From JANJUB01 sp040081075 (GTDB taxonomy: Bacteria; Armatimonadota; Fimbriimonadia; Fimbriimonadales; Fimbriimonadaceae), in assembly GCA_040081075.1 (NCBI GenBank), contig JBEBHJ010000018.1:1-51348 (forward strand): DNA of 51,348 nt, given 5' to 3'. Shown in pieces: positions 33,604-41,512 of this stretch. The notes beneath the pieces were generated by a model, which worked only from the letters and a program-made list of their open reading frames with translations, was not told where the DNA came from and did no database searches. Made by a program: the position numbers and the translations under genes. Numbering within the stretch: position 1 is the stretch's first letter; the number at the start of each line of letters is the position of its first letter.

Positions 33604-33815
33604 TGCTTTTTAGTTTCGCGCCAAGCGGTTATCCAGGCCACGGCGATTCCGGCCACGAAGCCGAGCATCAGCCCTTGCGTTAGGCCAGAGCCCATCCCCA
33701 CGGCAACAGGATCAAAACTAGGATCTCGACCGCCTACGAAAACATTTCGATAGTAGTTTGGCACGAACGAACCAAGCAGCCAGCCGACCCCAAACCCCGC
33801 GAGTCCTCCGCCCAT
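33600..33815 (-). CDS. Small glycine-rich membrane protein
   Basis: The protein has 71 residues. Two hydrophobic segments, GGLAGFGVGWLLGSFV (about 3-18) and GLTQGLMLGFVAGIAVAWITAW (about 44-65), flank a short polar loop with YYRNVFVGGRDPSFDP. It probably forms a helical hairpin in the membrane. I do not recognise a family. Supports for coding are the ATGA overlap with the amidohydrolase gene and the in-frame stop just upstream of the ATG. An in-frame longer start does not exist. It follows the acyl-CoA dehydrogenase gene by 37 bases. Confidence 0.6.
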   Translation of the reverse strand: MGGGLAGFGVGWLLGSFVPNYYRNVFVGGRDPSFDPVAVGMGSGLTQGLMLGFVAGIAVAWITAWRETKKQ

Positions 33816-33852
33816 TGTGGGCCGATAACGGTCAGGGCGGCTGTAGTAGGTT

Positions 33853-34968
33853 TCACTTCAATAGCTGTTTTGCGATGATGAGCTTTTGAATTTCGGTCGC
33901 GCCCTCTCCGATTTCGGTGAGTTTGGCATCTCGCCAAAGCTTCTCGATAAGAAATTCTCGGGTCAAGCCTCGTCCACCGTGAACCTGCAACATCTTATTT
34001 GTTACGTCGCGAGCTGTTTCGGAGGCAAACAACTTAGCGTAGGAGGACTCGGAAACCACATTCATCCCTTGATCGTACATCCAAGCTGCTTTATGGACTA
34101 AGCCCTGAGCGGCGGCAACCGCCATTGCACTCTCGGCGACCATGTTCTGGACCGACTGCATTTGAGCGAGTGGGCGATTGAATTGTTCTCTTTGCTTGGA
34201 ATAACTGATCCCTTCTTCAAGGGCTTTTTCGGCAATGCCAAGCGCCATCGCACCAATGCCAATACGGCCCCGATAGAGCAGGGAGATAACTTGTTCAAAG
34301 CTTCCGGGCGTATGCCAGCCCACTGCATTGTTCATCTTGAAATGGAGCGTGTAAGAAGCTGAAACGCTTGCGGTAGGAATCCGACCGATTTCCTCGAATC
34401 CGGGCTGGTCTTTTTCCATGAAGAACCCTGTGAGCTCGGTTTCGCTTACGCGGGCAATGATGATGAAGAGCTTAGCAAACCCACCGTTGGTGATAAACAT
34501 TTTCTCACCGTTTAGGTGGAAGTAACCCGGACGGCCCTCAATCGGTGTGGCGAAGGTCTTGACTCTGCGAGCATCCGAACCAGCATCGGGCTCGGTAAGA
34601 CCCCAGGAAAGTGGAATGTCGCCATTGAGTACACCGGGCAAATATTTCGCTCGCTGCTCTTCGTTGGCAAAGTGTTCGAAGTGGGCCACGCATAGTGCAT
34701 TGACCGCGGCAATATTCATCGCGAGAGCAGGGTCGCCCTTGGCCAAGATTCGGCACATTTCGGCGTAAGTTTGGCAAGAATATCCGCGACCACCAAAGGC
34801 CTTAGGGAGCACGCAACTGCTCAGCCCTCTTTCGGCGCAAACTTTCCAAATATCCGCTGGGAACGTGTCTGCCTCCCATGCGCGCGTTTGGGGCAGAACA
34901 TAACTGGAAACAAAATCCTCGACCTGGCTCAGAAACTGCTTCTCTTCGTCGGTGAAGTGAAGAATCAT
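33853..34968 (-). CDS. Acyl-CoA dehydrogenase
   Basis: The protein has 371 residues in the FAD-dependent ACAD family. It has the central pieces LSWGLTEPDAGSDA, YFHLNGEKMFITNGGFA, and the C-terminal helix region LQVHGGRGLTREFLIEKLWRDAKLTEIGEGATEIQKL. The Glu in EGATE (E355) is in the position of the catalytic base in medium-chain enzymes. The chain length or branched substrate cannot be told. It follows the RseB-like gene by 27 bases. A TACACT box 10 bases before the ATG could give it its own promoter. The upstream sigma operon may also read into it. Confidence 0.94.
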   Translation of the reverse strand: MILHFTDEEKQFLSQVEDFVSSYVLPQTRAWEADTFPADIWKVCAERGLSSCVLPKAFGGRGYSCQTYAEMCRILAKGDPALAMNIAAVNALCVAHFEHFANEEQRAKYLPGVLNGDIPLSWGLTEPDAGSDARRVKTFATPIEGRPGYFHLNGEKMFITNGGFAKLFIIIARVSETELTGFFMEKDQPGFEEIGRIPTASVSASYTLHFKMNNAVGWHTPGSFEQVISLLYRGRIGIGAMALGIAEKALEEGISYSKQREQFNRPLAQMQSVQNMVAESAMAVAAAQGLVHKAAWMYDQGMNVVSESSYAKLFASETARDVTNKMLQVHGGRGLTREFLIEKLWRDAKLTEIGEGATEIQKLIIAKQLLK

Positions 34969-34995
34969 AAGAAGGAGGAGTGTACTCCCTCTGAT

Positions 34996-35928
34996 CTAAT
35001 CAGGTTTTCCGAGAGAACGAGCTAGGCGCTCAAGAACTTTCTTAGGCAGGCCCATCATGGCAAACGTCTGGCCGTCCTGGGACCATACCACCGCTTCTCG
35101 ATTTCCGGGGACTTTGAACCGGAGTATCCTCGGAGACTGGAACAGAGTAACCCGTCCCGCTTCTCCTTCATAAACCTGAACCAAAAAGTCGCCGTAGGGG
35201 CCCGACTGCTTGTGGCACGACTGCATCAGGAACTGTGGTTTTGGCAAGTACAGCGGTTTCAAACCGAGGCGTTCGGCGATCCGGCGGCTGATATCAAGCG
35301 GCGTTACAACTTTGGCATTGGGGATGTTCAGCTCAAAATCCGTAGACTCGATACTCTGGGGAGAGTAGTTCACTGATTCATACTCAAAGGACCCTTGAGC
35401 CTGACCAAGCCCATTATAGGTGATCTTTTTAAGGGGAAAACCGGTTCTGGTGTCCAACCAAATTTTCAGCTGAGTTCGGCCCTGCGGATCCGATACAGAA
35501 ACAACCTGCGTGGGTCGTCCCGCAACTCTCTCACCGTCAGTGACGTCAAGCTTCATGCCGCGCCGGACAAAATTGATCAGTCTCGTGTCCTGGTTGTTTG
35601 GATGCAATTCCGTGACAGTGATTTCGTTTGTGGTCGGATCGTAGGCCCGTCTCACCCGACGATTTTCTACAACGATACGTCCGTGCAACGGGGATTCGTT
35701 GGGATAAGTCGTTCTGAGCCTTTCTCCATCCTTCGTGACAATCTCTCGCAAGACTTTCGAGTCGTTTCCGAGCTCGATTCGTCGTACACCGGTAGCCTTG
35801 CCCATTCTCATAAACCTGGCGAAGTTCTGAATGATGGGTGGCACATCCTTGATCAATGGGCGGACTTGCTGGCCCATGCCGAGGCTAGCGACCGGCAACA
35901 ACATTATGGTGATTAGCCCTCTTCTCAT
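34996..35928 (-). CDS. RseB/MucB-like or outer-membrane-lipoprotein-sorting-like secreted protein
   Basis: The protein has about 310 residues with a signal peptide (MRRGLITIMLLPVASLGMG). The core (YDPTTNEITVTELHPNN, WLDTRTGFPLKKITYNGLGQ, SFEYESVNYSP, FELNIPNAKVVTP) has the LolA-like half-barrel pattern shared by MucB/RseB and sigma-E regulators. The C-terminal domain (VYEGEAGRVTLFQSP, EAVVWSQDGQTFAMMGL) resembles the DUF4367 region that follows in anti-sigma partners. RseB proteins bind the periplasmic part of an anti-sigma factor and block its cleavage. The gene starts 1 base after the stop of the repeat-bearing anti-sigma gene, in the order sigma, anti-sigma, RseB-like. An internal upstream ATG at 35946 is less likely because it overlaps that stop. 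Confidence 0.8.
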   Translation of the reverse strand: MRRGLITIMLLPVASLGMGQQVRPLIKDVPPIIQNFARFMRMGKATGVRRIELGNDSKVLREIVTKDGERLRTTYPNESPLHGRIVVENRRVRRAYDPTTNEITVTELHPNNQDTRLINFVRRGMKLDVTDGERVAGRPTQVVSVSDPQGRTQLKIWLDTRTGFPLKKITYNGLGQAQGSFEYESVNYSPQSIESTDFELNIPNAKVVTPLDISRRIAERLGLKPLYLPKPQFLMQSCHKQSGPYGDFLVQVYEGEAGRVTLFQSPRILRFKVPGNREAVVWSQDGQTFAMMGLPKKVLERLARSLGKPD

Positions 35929-35929
35929 T

Positions 35930-36589
35930 TCAAATTCCCCATACACTTAGATCGGCTGGTTCCTCGATGACCGTTACTCCGGTTTGCTCGGTTGGCTGGT
36001 TGAGACCAAGTTCACTGTAAGCAACCGTTTGCTCATGTGTCTGGACCATCCAATCAACCACATTTGCTTCGTTCTGTGCAACCGGGGCAACCGGAGTAGA
36101 GCGCATCTGTACTGTCACTGCGACGATCAGGGCACCCGCAAGGCCAGCGGTCAAAGCTGGACGCCACAAACTAAACACACGACGAGGCTTCGATGTAGTT
36201 CGAATCTGTTCGTTCAGCTTACTTCTCCAAACCAAGTTTGGCGACTCTTCGGGAAGCCCCTTGAGCAATCGCGCAAAGACACTCTTTGGTTTGTCCACTG
36301 CAACAAGCTTTTCATTGAGTTGGGCTCGCCAGTCTTGGCTTGGCTCAACATCGGGCAAGGCACTCAGCGGGTTTTCTAACACAGCCAGCTTTTGATCAAG
36401 CTGCGCTCGCCAATGGTGGCTAGGCTCAATATCCGGCAATGCACTAACCGGGTTTTCAAGAACGGAAAGCTTTTGGTCAAGTCCAACTCGCCAACCCATC
36501 GATAGTTCATGTTCTGGCAAGGCCCTCAAAATGCCACCCACCATCTCGGTTTGCTCTAACTCCGCATCAACATTCAAAAATTCGTTCAT
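35930..36589 (-). CDS. Putative anti-sigma factor with four internal repeats
   Basis: The protein has 219 residues. The N-terminal 140 residues are made of four repeats centred on Trp-Arg (W33, W60, W87, W121) with the pattern LP[DE]xEPSxxWRxxL[DN][QE]KL; the first two are exactly 27 residues. This part is acidic and helical and would face the cytoplasm. A single membrane helix follows (about 145-163, AGLAGALIVAVTV). The periplasmic tail is about 55 residues. The topology fits an anti-sigma factor held in the membrane, and the position behind the ECF sigma gene (ATGA overlap) agrees. No zinc-binding HxxxCxxC motif is present, so it is not a classic ZAS protein. A role for the repeats in sigma binding is inference. 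Confidence 0.8.
   Translation of the reverse strand: MNEFLNVDAELEQTEMVGGILRALPEHELSMGWRVGLDQKLSVLENPVSALPDIEPSHHWRAQLDQKLAVLENPLSALPDVEPSQDWRAQLNEKLVAVDKPKSVFARLLKGLPEESPNLVWRSKLNEQIRTTSKPRRVFSLWRPALTAGLAGALIVAVTVQMRSTPVAPVAQNEANVVDWMVQTHEQTVAYSELGLNQPTEQTGVTVIEEPADLSVWGI
36257..36520 (-). repeat. Tandem 81-bp-type coding repeats in the anti-sigma gene
   Basis: Three repeat units in tandem (residues 24-50, 51-77, 78-111) are visible also at DNA level, where GCCAG/GGCAA and CTCGCCA blocks recur. A fourth, more divergent unit follows (residues 112-140). Recent duplication of a 27-residue unit is the simplest explanation. Confidence 0.8.
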
Positions 36590-37203
36590 CGTAATTGCGC
36601 TCCTAAATATTCGGTGAGATGCTTTTGCAAATGACCTCGTGCCAAAAAGAGGCGGCTCTTAACGGTTCCCAGAGGCAGGTCTAGGGCTTGGGCAATTTCA
36701 TCGTAAGCAAGGTCTTCGCGATCATGCAGGAGCAGCACAGTGCGCAGCTTTTCGCTCATCGTTTGCAGACCGACTTCGATGTGCTGAATGAGCTCATCAT
36801 TCAAGACGAGGTTTTCGGGTTGCCAGCGGTCATCGCCAATATCCCACGATCCTTCATCGCCGTCGTAATCTAAGCTCGTTTCACTCAGCGATCGGTCCGA
36901 CTTCCTCAGCCGATCAATGCATAGATTGTGCGCAATTCGGAAGAGCCAGGTGCGCAGGCTTGATCGGCCATCGAACCGATCAAACGCTTGAAACGCCTTT
37001 ATGAAGACTTCCTGGGCCACATCGTCTGCGTCCTCAGAACTCCGCAACATGCGTTTCACGTAGCCGTAGATTCGGGTTTGGTAGGCATCAACAAAGCGTC
37101 CAAACGCTTCAGGATCTCGACGCTTGCATCGCTCCACGAGGGCTTGTTCCAGGCCCGGATCCATGTTAGTCATCCGTGCCGCACTTCCGAAAGTGAGTTC
37201 CAT
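36586..37203 (-). CDS. ECF RNA polymerase sigma factor
   Basis: The protein has 205 residues. Region 2 is clear: DPEAFGRFVDAYQTRIYGYV, RSSEDADDVAQEVFIKAFQA, then SSLRTWLFRIAHNLCIDRLR. Region 4 has MSEKLRTVLLLHDREDLAYD and EIAQALDLPLGTVKSRLFLARG, the helix-turn-helix that reads the -35 element. It is of the SigW/RpoE type. The ATG at 37203 or one at 37173 (MTNMDPG) or 37164 (MDPG) may be the start. The promoter GAAC-N16-CGTC lies just upstream, so the gene is probably self-activated. The anti-sigma and RseB-like genes follow in the same direction, giving a complete envelope-stress unit. Confidence 0.95.
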   Translation of the reverse strand: MELTFGSAARMTNMDPGLEQALVERCKRRDPEAFGRFVDAYQTRIYGYVKRMLRSSEDADDVAQEVFIKAFQAFDRFDGRSSLRTWLFRIAHNLCIDRLRKSDRSLSETSLDYDGDEGSWDIGDDRWQPENLVLNDELIQHIEVGLQTMSEKLRTVLLLHDREDLAYDEIAQALDLPLGTVKSRLFLARGHLQKHLTEYLGAQLR

Positions 37204-37216
37204 TAATGTTTAACCA

Positions 37217-37241
37217 GACGTATCAATCCGCAGATTGTTCA
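37217..37241 (-). promoter_or_regulatory. ECF-type autoregulatory promoter (TGAAC-N16-CGTC)
   Basis: On the minus strand TGAAC (37241-37237) is followed by 16 bases and CGTC (37220-37217), 13 bases before the ATG at 37203. This matches the -35 and -10 of SigW/RpoE-type sigma factors with correct spacing. It partly sits in the stop region of the CPBP gene upstream. Confidence 0.65.
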
Positions 37242-38576
37242 CTATCTCGACATCAACGTCATTGTAACAAGAACGCCATTGTGAAGAGCGTGCATAGCCA
37301 TTGCCGGGTAAAGCGATCCCGTCTGGTAAACGGCGATTGAGTTGACCACCCCAATCATCGCCAACGCGGCCCATGCGGGAATGCCCGTTGAATGCATCGC
37401 ACCGAACAGCAGGTTTGTAATGATGATCGCAACCCAGGCCTTGCCCGTTAGGCGGTGAAGAGCGGGCAAGATTAGTCCGCGGAAAATGATTTCCTCAACT
37501 ATCGGCGCGACCACTACCGCGCCGATGATGATGGCGACTGTTGAGAGAAGGTCGGAAGATGCCAAGGCCGTAGTGGCGCCGTGCTCTGGGGCTGGCAAAC
37601 CGCTGAAAATTTGCACCCCAACCACAGCGGCAAAGGCGATCACGGGGGCACCAGCGACGTAGATGAGAATTCCGAGGGGGATGGCAGAGCGAGGCGAATC
37701 ACTTCGCCGAAAAATGCCGGTTCGAACTCCAAACAACCTTCCCCGAACAAGCACGAGAACGGTCATGAGCGCCGCTACCGAACCTACGATAGACCACGCT
37801 CCTTTGGAAGTGCCTTGGGAGTAAGTCGCCGCCGCCAAGATGGAGACCGTGAGAAACGCGGTGAGCAATTGAGCTGCTCGCAATGCGAAGATGTCAGCCT
37901 GAACGAGAGTCATCGGAAGGGCATAATGGCCCCGGGCCATAAAAGCTGAACTCTTCATTGACCGAAATAGTGCAACGATAAATGGACTTGCAACAAGGCA
38001 AAACAGCAGTGCGCTAGCAATAATCCAGATGACCGAGGCATTGCGTTCAAATCGCGACCAATTTGCTGATAGGCCAGCTTTTTCGCGAGCGCGGTTGAGA
38101 AAGTAATCGTCTAACCGAGAATCACCCAAGCGACTGCCGAACTCTTTCGCTTTTTGAGCATTCAGCGATTTCGCCCGCGCTATTTCAACCATCGCAGAGA
38201 ACCGCTTCGATTTATCATTGGCGGCCGCTGCAAAGTCGTTTGTGTTGGGGGCGTCGCCCTTTAGGTCAGCATAAGCAACGGCATACAGCGCCCCTTCTGC
38301 GCCCTTCTTCTTAAGGTCGTTTAACTCCGCTGCACTCAAGAACGGTTTTCCCTTCGGCCAGATTCCGAGCTTTAAGGAACCGACGTGGGCTCCAAATTGG
38401 CGGTCAACTTCGTCGAAGTTTGCTTTGTGTTCGCCGCGACCGAAGTAGCTGCTCACACTCATTCCGATCATGAAGGTTAGAATCAGACCGAGCGCAATCC
38501 AGCCGATCCAAAGCCGCCGATCGTTTACGGGAGGAATATCAAGGCTGGGTTCCGTAATCGGAGGAAGTTCGGACAT
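37242..38576 (-). CDS. CPBP family intramembrane metalloprotease
   Basis: The protein has about 444 residues. One N-terminal helix (LWIGWIALGLILTFMIGMSV) precedes an extracytoplasmic region of about 100 residues. Seven or eight further helices follow. The CPBP/Abi motifs are VEEIIFRGLILPALHR (Glu-Glu and Arg), NLLFGAMHS (His) and GSLYPAMAMHALHN. Type II CAAX-prenyl endopeptidases and bacterial bacteriocin self-immunity proteins share this fold. The N-terminal soluble domain (FDEVDRQFGAHVGSLKLGIWP) is not typical. The MSEL start at 38576 fits, with AATCTA reversed as TAGATT 7 bases upstream. An ATG at 38600 would be longer. Substrate unknown. Confidence 0.88.
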   Translation of the reverse strand: MSELPPITEPSLDIPPVNDRRLWIGWIALGLILTFMIGMSVSSYFGRGEHKANFDEVDRQFGAHVGSLKLGIWPKGKPFLSAAELNDLKKKGAEGALYAVAYADLKGDAPNTNDFAAAANDKSKRFSAMVEIARAKSLNAQKAKEFGSRLGDSRLDDYFLNRAREKAGLSANWSRFERNASVIWIIASALLFCLVASPFIVALFRSMKSSAFMARGHYALPMTLVQADIFALRAAQLLTAFLTVSILAAATYSQGTSKGAWSIVGSVAALMTVLVLVRGRLFGVRTGIFRRSDSPRSAIPLGILIYVAGAPVIAFAAVVGVQIFSGLPAPEHGATTALASSDLLSTVAIIIGAVVVAPIVEEIIFRGLILPALHRLTGKAWVAIIITNLLFGAMHSTGIPAWAALAMIGVVNSIAVYQTGSLYPAMAMHALHNGVLVTMTLMSR

Positions 38577-38583
38577 TCTGGTG

Positions 38584-38589
38584 AATCTA
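38584..38589 (-). promoter_or_regulatory. Predicted -10 box (TAGATT) of the CPBP protease gene
   Basis: TAGATT on the minus strand ends 7 bases before the ATG at 38576. It supports that start over the upstream one at 38600. Confidence 0.4.
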
Positions 38590-38716
38590 CCTGAGTTCAC
38601 CTGACTGGGATTTTTGAGATTTCAACGCAGTGGGCAATGATCTAAGATTATGTGAAAATCGCATGTCAGTTTGTTGGAAAGGAAGACGCGCGAAAAGAAA
38701 ACAGGATCGCTTGACT

Positions 38717-38722
38717 AATAAT
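38717..38722 (+). promoter_or_regulatory. Predicted -10 box (AATAAT) of the cystathionine enzyme gene
   Basis: AATAAT is followed by 6 bases and the GTG at 38729. It supports a start 33 codons after the first in-frame ATG. Confidence 0.45.
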
Positions 38723-38728
38723 AGTAGT

Positions 38729-39907
38729 GTGAAGTTCACTACTCGAGCGATTCGTGTTGCCCAAAATCCGGATAAGGAAGCGGGTGCGGTTATTCAGCCC
38801 ATATTTCAATCGGCTACATTTGCCTGGAACAGCCTAGATGAAATGCCGTCGCACGATTATACACGCGTCTCCAATCCTAACCGATCCACGCTTGAAGAGG
38901 TGTTGGCTAGCCTTGAGAATGCCAAGTACGCAGTTTGCTTTGGAAGCGGAATGGCGGCGATTATGGCGGCGTTCAGCTTGGTGAAATGCGGCGAGCATGT
39001 TCTGATGGCCAGCGACATATACGGAGGCACCCAGCGCGTAAAAGACAAGCTGTTGCCAACTATGGGCATCGAGGCTTCTGAGTTCGATGGCCACTCCATT
39101 GAGAGCCTGGAAACCGCGATTCAGTCCAACACGAAAATGGTAATTTTCGAGACACCCACCAATCCAAATCTAAGGGTTATGGATATTCGAGCCATCGCCG
39201 CTTGTTGTAAGAGAAATGGAATCCTCTGCGTGATCGACAACACCTTTGCCTCGCCTTACGTTCAGAATCCAATCGATCTCGGGTGCGACATTGTTATTCA
39301 TTCGACCACGAAGTACATCAGCGGGCACAGTGACATCATCGGCGGTGCGTTCATTTGCAACGATGAAGATATTCACTATAAAATTTTCGAGTACTCGAAG
39401 ACGGTTGGAGCCGTTCCTTCTCCCTTCGATTGCTGGTTAACCCTTCGGGGCGTAAAGACGCTGGCTTTGAGAATGGAGCGGCATTGCCAAAACGCTGCCG
39501 CGGTCGCGGAATATCTGAGCACAAACTCTCGCGTGAAGTCCACTTACTATCCGGGTCTCGCTTCGCATCCCGAGCACTTGATTGCGAAGGGCCAAATGAG
39601 AGCGTACGGCGGAATGGTTTCTTTTGAAGTAGAGGGAGAGACCTCACACGCCCGACGTATTGCCGAATCAACTCGCATCTTCATGCTCGCTGAAAGCCTG
39701 GGCGGAATTGAATCAATCATTGGATATCCCACTCTCATGTCTCACGGCGCGATGACTGAGGAAGAGAGGCAAGCGAAGGGTATTCGTCCAACTCACCTTC
39801 GACTCAGCGTTGGTATAGAAGACATTGACGACCTCTTGGAAGACTTGGATCAGGCCATTTCCAATGCCTTTGTGGGAACTACCGAGAAAGTCCTAGTTTC
39901 GGTTTAA
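38729..39907 (+). CDS. Cystathionine gamma-synthase / lyase family PLP enzyme
   Basis: The protein has about 392 residues with the GTG start at 38729. The PLP lysine is K195 in IHSTTKYISGHSDIIGGA. The family marks include YTRVSNPNRSTLEEVLASLE, CFGSGMAAIMAAFSL (phosphate-binding), DIYGGTQR and VIDNTFASPYVQNPIDLG. Members make or break cystathionine, or form homocysteine, in methionine and cysteine metabolism. The sequence resembles MetB/MetC/CysA-type enzymes equally, so I do not pick one. The upstream ATG at 38630 would add 33 basic residues with no match. A TAATAAT box 6 bases from the GTG favours the shorter form. Feedback control is not visible. Confidence 0.92.
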   Translation: MKFTTRAIRVAQNPDKEAGAVIQPIFQSATFAWNSLDEMPSHDYTRVSNPNRSTLEEVLASLENAKYAVCFGSGMAAIMAAFSLVKCGEHVLMASDIYGGTQRVKDKLLPTMGIEASEFDGHSIESLETAIQSNTKMVIFETPTNPNLRVMDIRAIAACCKRNGILCVIDNTFASPYVQNPIDLGCDIVIHSTTKYISGHSDIIGGAFICNDEDIHYKIFEYSKTVGAVPSPFDCWLTLRGVKTLALRMERHCQNAAAVAEYLSTNSRVKSTYYPGLASHPEHLIAKGQMRAYGGMVSFEVEGETSHARRIAESTRIFMLAESLGGIESIIGYPTLMSHGAMTEEERQAKGIRPTHLRLSVGIEDIDDLLEDLDQAISNAFVGTTEKVLVSV

Positions 39908-39949
39908 CGGGCCAAAACTTGGGTAAAACCGAGTTCGGTGGTCTTAACA

Positions 39950-41356
39950 ATGAAACGAACCTTCTTGCTCGGCAGTCTTTTGGCGGTCATTTCCCTCGTG
40001 CATGCACAGGGGGATGAAGCGACCAATAAGCGCATTATTGATATCGGAAAAAATCGCAACGGTACCATGGCCTTGCTCGATGAACTGAGCCACAAAATTG
40101 GGGCCCGACTCACGAGCTCCGATAGCCTGCAGAACGCGATGAACTGGTCTATGAAGAAGTTCAAACAGTTCGGGTGTGTAAATGTTCATACCGAACAATG
40201 GGGCGAATGGCCGGTCGGATTTCAGCGCGGTCAAAAACAATCGGCCCGAATGACTTCACCTTGGAAGCTGGAATTTGAATTTACTTCTCCATCTTGGACT
40301 CCCGGCACAGACGGCCCAATGAAAGGTCCCGCAGTTGCAGCTCCGACGACGATGGAAGAGTTCAACGCGGTGAAAGACAAGCTAAAGGGCGCCTGGATGG
40401 TGTCCAAAACTGCACCACCCCGTGGATCCGCCACGGCAACCCCTACCGAGCTTGATGCTGCCATCAACGCATCGGGAATCCTGGGGCGCGTTTATGGTTC
40501 TCGCAATGAACTCGTTATCACAAGCGGTAGCTACAACATCACATGGGATAAGTTGCCTACCCAACGTCGAGTGATGGTGCGCAAAAGCGATATCGACAAC
40601 ATCTTCCTCGCTTTAGATGCCAAGCGACAAGTCGAACTTGAAATCGAAATGGAGCAAAAGTTCTTGCCGGGCCCGCGAAAGAATGCGATTGTGGTTGCCG
40701 AAATTCCCGGTACCGAGAAGCCCGATGAGGTAGTTATCGTCGGAGGACACCTGGATTCGTGGGACGGCCCGCGAAGCCAAGGTGCTTTGGACAACGGCAC
40801 CGGTTCTTGCGTAGCTCTTGATGCCGCCCGAATCCTCGGAATGGCTAAAGCCAAGCCAAAGCGAACTATTCGTTTCATCCTTTGGACCGGCGAGGAGCAA
40901 GGACTCTTCGGGTCGCGATGGTATGTGGAAGCACACAAAGCTGAGCTATCGAAGATCTCCGCCGTCTTTATTGATGATGGTGGAACAAACTATCAGGGCG
41001 GTCTAACTTGCACGCCCGAAATGGAGCCCATGTTGCGACAGGCACAAGCCCCGCTCGCCGGCGTGTTCCCTGAGCTGCCTTTTGAGATTAGAACAGCAGC
41101 TCGGATCCCTAGCGGTGGTGGAAGTGACCACGCCCCGTTCAACGCAGTTGGCGTGCCTGGTTTCTTCTGGTTTGAGACTGGGCGAAGCGATTACAACTTC
41201 GTTCACCACACTCAGCACGATCGATTCGAGAAGGCGATACCCGAGTATCTGGTTCAATCGTCAACGAACAGCGCCATCATGACTTACAACCTGGCCTGCG
41301 CAGAGAAACTACTTCCCCGAAATCCGATTCCCGGTACAACGGGCGGAGGGGGCTAA
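39950..41356 (+). CDS. Secreted M28 family zinc peptidase
   Basis: The protein has about 468 residues with a signal peptide (MKRTFLLGSLLAVISLVHAQ). The M28 metal ligands can be read in order: VGGHLDSWD (His), GALDNGTGS (Asp bridging), LWTGEEQGLFGS (Glu-Glu), FIDDGGTNYQG (Asp) and VHHTQHDRF (His). A protease-associated (PA) domain-like insert lies at about 110-230. Such enzymes are aminopeptidases or glutamate carboxypeptidase-like. The in-frame GTG at 39938 adds MVLT, but the basic MKRTF start makes a better signal peptide. The protein ends with a Gly-rich tail (GTTGGGG). It is another likely peptide scavenger. Confidence 0.92.
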   Translation: MKRTFLLGSLLAVISLVHAQGDEATNKRIIDIGKNRNGTMALLDELSHKIGARLTSSDSLQNAMNWSMKKFKQFGCVNVHTEQWGEWPVGFQRGQKQSARMTSPWKLEFEFTSPSWTPGTDGPMKGPAVAAPTTMEEFNAVKDKLKGAWMVSKTAPPRGSATATPTELDAAINASGILGRVYGSRNELVITSGSYNITWDKLPTQRRVMVRKSDIDNIFLALDAKRQVELEIEMEQKFLPGPRKNAIVVAEIPGTEKPDEVVIVGGHLDSWDGPRSQGALDNGTGSCVALDAARILGMAKAKPKRTIRFILWTGEEQGLFGSRWYVEAHKAELSKISAVFIDDGGTNYQGGLTCTPEMEPMLRQAQAPLAGVFPELPFEIRTAARIPSGGGSDHAPFNAVGVPGFFWFETGRSDYNFVHHTQHDRFEKAIPEYLVQSSTNSAIMTYNLACAEKLLPRNPIPGTTGGGG

Positions 41357-41366
41357 AGCGCCGTTA

Positions 41367-41399
41367 GATCCAACGTGTTGGAAAACCGCACGTTGGATC
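41367..41399. terminator. Hairpin between the M28 gene and tRNA-Leu
   Basis: GATCCAACGTG (41367-41377) and CACGTTGGATC (41389-41399) form a perfect 11-bp stem with an 11-base loop. It lies 11 bases after the M28 stop. There is no T run after it on the + strand. On the minus strand six Ts come before it, right after the tRNA 3' end. It may stop transcripts from both sides. Confidence 0.5.
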
Positions 41400-41409
41400 G
41401 AAAAAAGGC

Positions 41410-41495
41410 TGGTGGGCAAGGAGAGACTTGAACTCTCACGCTTATTAGGCGCTGGAACCTAAATCCAGTGCGTCTACCAATTTCGCCACTCACCC
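41410..41495 (-). tRNA. tRNA-Leu (anticodon TAG)
   Basis: This 86-base gene folds as a class II tRNA. The acceptor stem is GGGTGAG with CTTGCCC (two G-U pairs), followed by the discriminator A and an encoded CCA. The D arm has TGGCGAAATTGGTAGACGCA. The anticodon stem is CTGGA/TCCAG with the loop TTTAGGT, giving anticodon TAG, which reads CUA. The long variable arm and the T arm GAGAGTTCAAGTCTCTC complete it. It lies 18 bases from the histidine kinase gene's 3' end on the same strand. Confidence 0.97.
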
Positions 41496-41512
41496 GGACC
41501 AGTAATTACAGT

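Noticed and set aside
33734..33937. Alternative gene on the minus strand between the ACAD and the small membrane protein
   Set aside because: It lies in another frame of those two genes, has a very Arg-rich random-like product and no start signal.
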